Below are positions 60,292-64,000 of a stretch of DNA of 64,000 nucleotides, one piece after another. Where the stretch lies: NCBI GenBank assembly GCA_018398805.1, contig JAGFBZ010000677.1, forward strand, positions 62,001-126,000, in the 5' to 3' direction. The notes beneath the pieces were generated by a model. It did not search any database. It saw only the letters and a program-made list of their open reading frames with translations, and had not been told where the DNA came from. The stretch comes from Hirundichthys speculiger. Its lineage: Eukaryota > Chordata > Actinopteri > Beloniformes > Exocoetidae. Every line of letters starts with the position of its first letter. Position 1 is the stretch's first letter. A program made the position numbers and the translations under genes.

Positions 60292-61423
60292 TAGAGGTGC
60301 ACGATAACTATCGGGCCGATAACAGGAAATTATGACGTCATCCCGATAAGTCCGATATCATGACGAATAGCACCGATAACGTATATATTTTTGTCAACAC
60401 AGCAGTGCCTCGCTCCCTCTGAGCCTTGAATGACCAGCAGTGAATGTTATGTTCAAGTGACGTCGGCATAATCAGAAAAACGATCACTCAATAAGGAAAA
60501 TCAAGAATACTCCCTCATGCCAGAAAACAACTCATTAACTCGGTCATAATTTTAGTAGTTGCTGACTTTAATTGATATTTGCAGTATTTCCCCACATGTT
60601 ACACATAAAAATAGAAAAAAATAGAAAATGCTGAAAGAACGACTAGCAAACGAGGGAACATGGGAATTTACGTTACACCTTGAATGCAGCCTGCAGCACA
60701 GCGTGCTGATCACAACAAACATGGCGGCGTGGAACTTCATTAAAGTTTCAGAAGAAGATAGTTTGGTGGTTATTTGTGACGAATCCTCCGAGTGAATTCT
60801 ACGAGGAGGGAAGCACAAGCTTTAATACGTCAAACCTGATCAGTCACCTTTAACATAACAATCACTTCCATGGAATTTTGAAATCGCGCTAATGTGAGCT
60901 AATGGAAGCTAATGCTAACGTGTGCAAGCCAGCAGCAGTCTCCCCTCTCCTCTCCCTCATCCCTCTCATCTCACGCTTCCATGAGATTAAAAATAAAAAA
61001 TAAAAACTACTGAACCTCATTTACTTTAATTAAAGGTATTAATTTAAATGGAACCACAAGCCAAAATCCTTTAAATGTAATTTTTTTTCAGTTAGTAATT
61101 CTGATGCATGTATTTCCATCAGTTCAAGGAGCCTTTATTTTTTATATCAGTCAGTAATGAACCTTATTTAAGTTAATCTGAGATATCAAATAGGTTTGTT
61201 TGATAGCTTTATGAAAATGTTTGAGAGGCTTGTCAATAGTTTTTCATTGGAAAAAATAAATATCTGTTCATTTAAAGAGTCAAAACTATTTTTGATTTTG
61301 TTCATAGTATTGATGTAATGATCTTAGGTATATGTGTGTGTTATCGCTTATCAGTATCGGCCTTTAGGAGCTGAAAGTTATCAGTTATCGGTATCGGTTT
61401 TAAAAAACAGTTATCGTGCATAT
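60292..61423 (+). mobile_element. hAT family A, copy 4 (about 1132 bp)
   Basis: TAGAGGTGCACGATAACTAT to cagttatcgtgcatata. The right terminus is mutated and no clear target duplication remains. The internal frame 60721-60795 is intact. Confidence 0.85.
60721..60795 (+). pseudogene. Conserved 24-codon frame of hAT family A (copy 4)
   Basis: [20 protein letters not shown] then ESSE and a stop, differing from copy 1 by two residues. Confidence 0.5.
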
Positions 61424-62791
61424 AGAGAGAATAAAAAAATTAATGATCATCTAGAGTCTAGAAGGCTGACAAAAATCAGCTTTGTACAGCAGCAGGGTTT
61501 GATTTCGTGACTGCGCAGGTGTTGGTGAACCTGCGAGCGTCCCTTCAGTGTCTCCTGCTCCAGTCGTCCCCTCTGGGTTTGAGAGACATAAATAAATGCG
61601 TCGACTCCACAGAAAGAGGAGACGAAGACCGGGAGAGCTGCGAGCAGGCGAGCCTCCCAGGACTTAATTAGTTTTAATTCCTCTCACTCTGCTCCGCCAT
61701 GATTAACACTAGCCTTTTTGCCCCCCCCGGAGAATACGACCCGTCTCCCCCACAACCAGTCGCCTTCACAAGCTGACAATCAAGTGAGCATTTAAATGAT
61801 CTGCACAGCAACTGATGGAGGTGAATCACAGAGGGCTGCAGAGGTGCATCACCTGACACCAGCTGACCGCTGGTCCCTGCTCAGGTGTGCTTCCCCGAAA
61901 ACTGAATTAAAAAAAGAAAAGTTAGGACTGTTTCTTTCGTTCTTTTTCTCTCCCGCTCGGATCCACAGATGGCAACTCGTAAATTAACTTCTGAAAACTT
62001 TCTGGTCACTCCTGCGGGTTGGATATGAACTCAGACGAATCCCTTTTGTCTCACTTTCGTCTTAATTACCGAAGGGAAGACCTCATTTGTGCAAACAGTC
62101 AAAACCGTGTTTCTTCCCGGTCCATGTTTAGTCTCCGTCTACTGCCTCATTACGCTCCGATTCAACGTGACTAATGTTGTGACACTTGGAATAATTATGG
62201 TACGAACGGAGGATGGCAATTAGAGGGAATGTACGTGCCACGGAAAGAGGGATATTTGCGGGTCCTTTAGAGAAAATAAAAAATGTAAAAAAGTTTTTTG
62301 TTTCCAACAGTGCCCTTGGGGTGTCTGCCTATCTGCCTGCCTGTCTGTTACTGTCGCTGAGCTACTTGGGCATCGGCCACGTTGACGCCTCGCCTCGCGC
62401 CAACTCTGTGTTGGCTGACAGAGGGAGCGCCACAGCCGATAAACTGCTCGGCGATAATTCAATGAGCTCCGAGAGGTTTGTTTTCCTCCAGGAGTCAAAA
62501 GAAGCCTTAAAAGAGAGGTAGCGGTGAAGCGACGACGTCCGTCAAGACTTTATTCTGACGTTTCCTCGTTCGTAACCTCGACAAGCACACACACATTTAC
62601 GAAACTAAATAAATAAATGAGCGTCCAAAAACATTTATTTTAACCCCAGCGAGTGTTCCCGCCTCCCGTTTACTGAAAAGCACGTTAGATTGTTCCTGAT
62701 GCGGTTCACGCTGACACTTTCAGGAGTTTTCAGCTTCTTCTGATAAAATAAAATACGTGCGACTCGCTAGATGTGTCCAGGCGTTTTTATT
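61424..62791. other. Intron or upstream sequence, no gene supported
   Basis: The block 62020-62260 (for example tcttaattaccgaagggaag) is low in repeats and could be a conserved non-coding element. This is only an impression. Confidence 0.3.
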
Positions 62792-62793
62792 TA

Positions 62794-63215
62794 CAGTGAT
62801 CCCTTATTTATCAAAATCCACAAACTGGAGCCAGGGCCCCCCAAGCCTCAATAATGTGTTTAAAATATGTTTAAAAACCGTAAAAAAGTAGCGAAACAAG
62901 ACAAAGGCTCAACTGTGGTTTTCTGTTACCTTCACAGACTCTGGTCTCTGAACCGTAGTAAACAAACCGCTCTTTCATCCAACCTCGTTTTTGTTCTGCC
63001 GTCCCACGACACACACACTACATTACCCATAAGGCCACCTTCTTAAAGGGGCCAGGCTGGCTCACAACATTTTTTTGCTGCGAGAGAACGTGCACAACAT
63101 CCTGTGATGTTTCTGCAATTTTTTCTTGATTTTTTTTATATTATATATTTCTGAAATAAATCTGCGAATAATTAAAACCGTGGAACTTAAAGCGCGAATT
63201 GGCGAGGGATCACTG
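62794..63215. mobile_element. Mariner-type MITE (422 bp)
   Basis: Inverted ends CAGTGATCCCT and agggatcactg with TA on both sides (62792-62793 and 63216-63217). No transposase. Confidence 0.82.
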
Positions 63216-63270
63216 TATTCCACCACTGTACTCAGCCTAGAGCTGAGCGATTTTATCGTTTCTGTGATAT

Positions 63271-64000
63271 TAGGGATGCACGATAACTGTTTTTTAAAAC
63301 CGATACCAATAACTGATAACTTTCAGCTTCTAAAGGCCGATACCGATAACACACACATATACCTAAGATCAAAGGTATATGAACAAAACCAAAAACAGTT
63401 TTGACTCTTTAAATGAACAGATATTTATTTTTTCCAATGAAAAACTATTGTCAAGCCTCTCAAACATTTTCATAAAGCTATCAAACAAACCTATTTGATA
63501 TCTCACATTAACTTAAATAAGGTTCATTACTGACTGATATAAAAAATAAAGGCTCCTTGAACTGTGGAAATACATGCATCAGAATTACTAACTGAAAAAG
63601 ATTAACATTTAAAGGATTTTGACTCGTGGTTCCATTTAAATTAATACCTTTAATTAAAGTAAATGAAGTTCAGTGATTTGTTTTGGTTTTTTATGTCATG
63701 GAAGCTTTAGATGAGAGAGATGAGGGAGAGGAGAGACTGCTGCTGGCTTGAGCACGTTAGCATTAGCTCACGTTAGCGCAATTTCAAATCTCCATGGAAG
63801 CGATTGTTATGTTGTAGGTGGCTGATCAGGTTTTACGTATTAAAGCTTGTGCTTCCCTCCTCGTAGAATTCACTCGGAGGATTCATCACAAATAACCACC
63901 AAACTATCTTCTTCTGAAACTTTAACGAAGTTCCACGCCGCCATGTTTGTTGTGATCAGCACAATGCATGCTGCATTCAATGCGTAACGTAAATTCTGAC
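63271..64000 (-). mobile_element. hAT family A, copy 5 (inverted, cut by window end)
   Basis: Begins TAGGGATGCACGATAACTG and matches the family up to the window edge. The short frame 63944-63870 on the minus strand is intact. Confidence 0.88.
63870..63944 (-). pseudogene. Conserved 24-codon frame of hAT family A (copy 5)
   Basis: [20 protein letters not shown] then ESSE and a stop, with AACATGGCGGC at its start. Confidence 0.5.

Overview
This looks like a teleost (probably spiny-rayed) nuclear genome window. It has spliced exons with vertebrate GT-AG sites, long repeat-filled introns, several hAT, Harbinger and mariner-type DNA transposon families, a LINE fragment, and long simple-sequence arrays such as (TCCA)n, (ATC)n and TTAGGG-like blocks. 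Nothing bacterial, viral or CRISPR-like was seen. The species cannot be named from the sequence alone.

The only host protein-coding gene I can support lies on the minus strand. It is the 3' end of a CAPS-family gene, best matched to cadps2 (calcium-dependent activator protein for secretion 2). Eleven coding exons run from 58943 down to the stop at 8758, all with consensus splice sites and matching phases, and together they encode about the last 382 residues. They include a 33-nt exon (33333-33365) and a 21-nt exon (39568-39588), both multiples of three and invisible to ORF calling. Exon 9 (21241-21349) is 109 nt where 108 is expected. One extra base near 21310 breaks the frame and would give a changed tail ending in the last exon.

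Layout: 1-8.5 kb is downstream of the gene. It holds a GC-rich minisatellite, a mariner-type MITE, a THAP-domain transposon relic and a 1.5-kb inverted-repeat element. From 8.6 to 59 kb is the cadps2 3' part, its introns packed with repeats. From 59 to 64 kb is intron or upstream sequence with two more copies of the main hAT family and a mariner MITE.

The mobile DNA is unusually readable. Five copies of one hAT family (9519, 16443, 19870, 60292 and 63271) share a 24-26 codon reading frame that opens on a YY1-like ATGGCGGC motif. Several elements are nested: a Harbinger relic with a MADF-like domain inside a hAT at 10196-10880, a Myb-like Harbinger relic inside another hAT at 25946-26702, and a foldback element splitting a BED-finger hAT transposase at 36564-37642. 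A 1.1-kb foldback at 56739-57860 carries a broken THAP exon on both arms.

Several repeat arrays sit at splice sites. An 18-bp minisatellite supplies branch-point-like heptamers just upstream of exon 7, a TTAGGG-like array stops about 10 bp from the exon 4 donor, and a C-tract plus tandem CAG acceptors precede exon 6. These are the features I would look at first.
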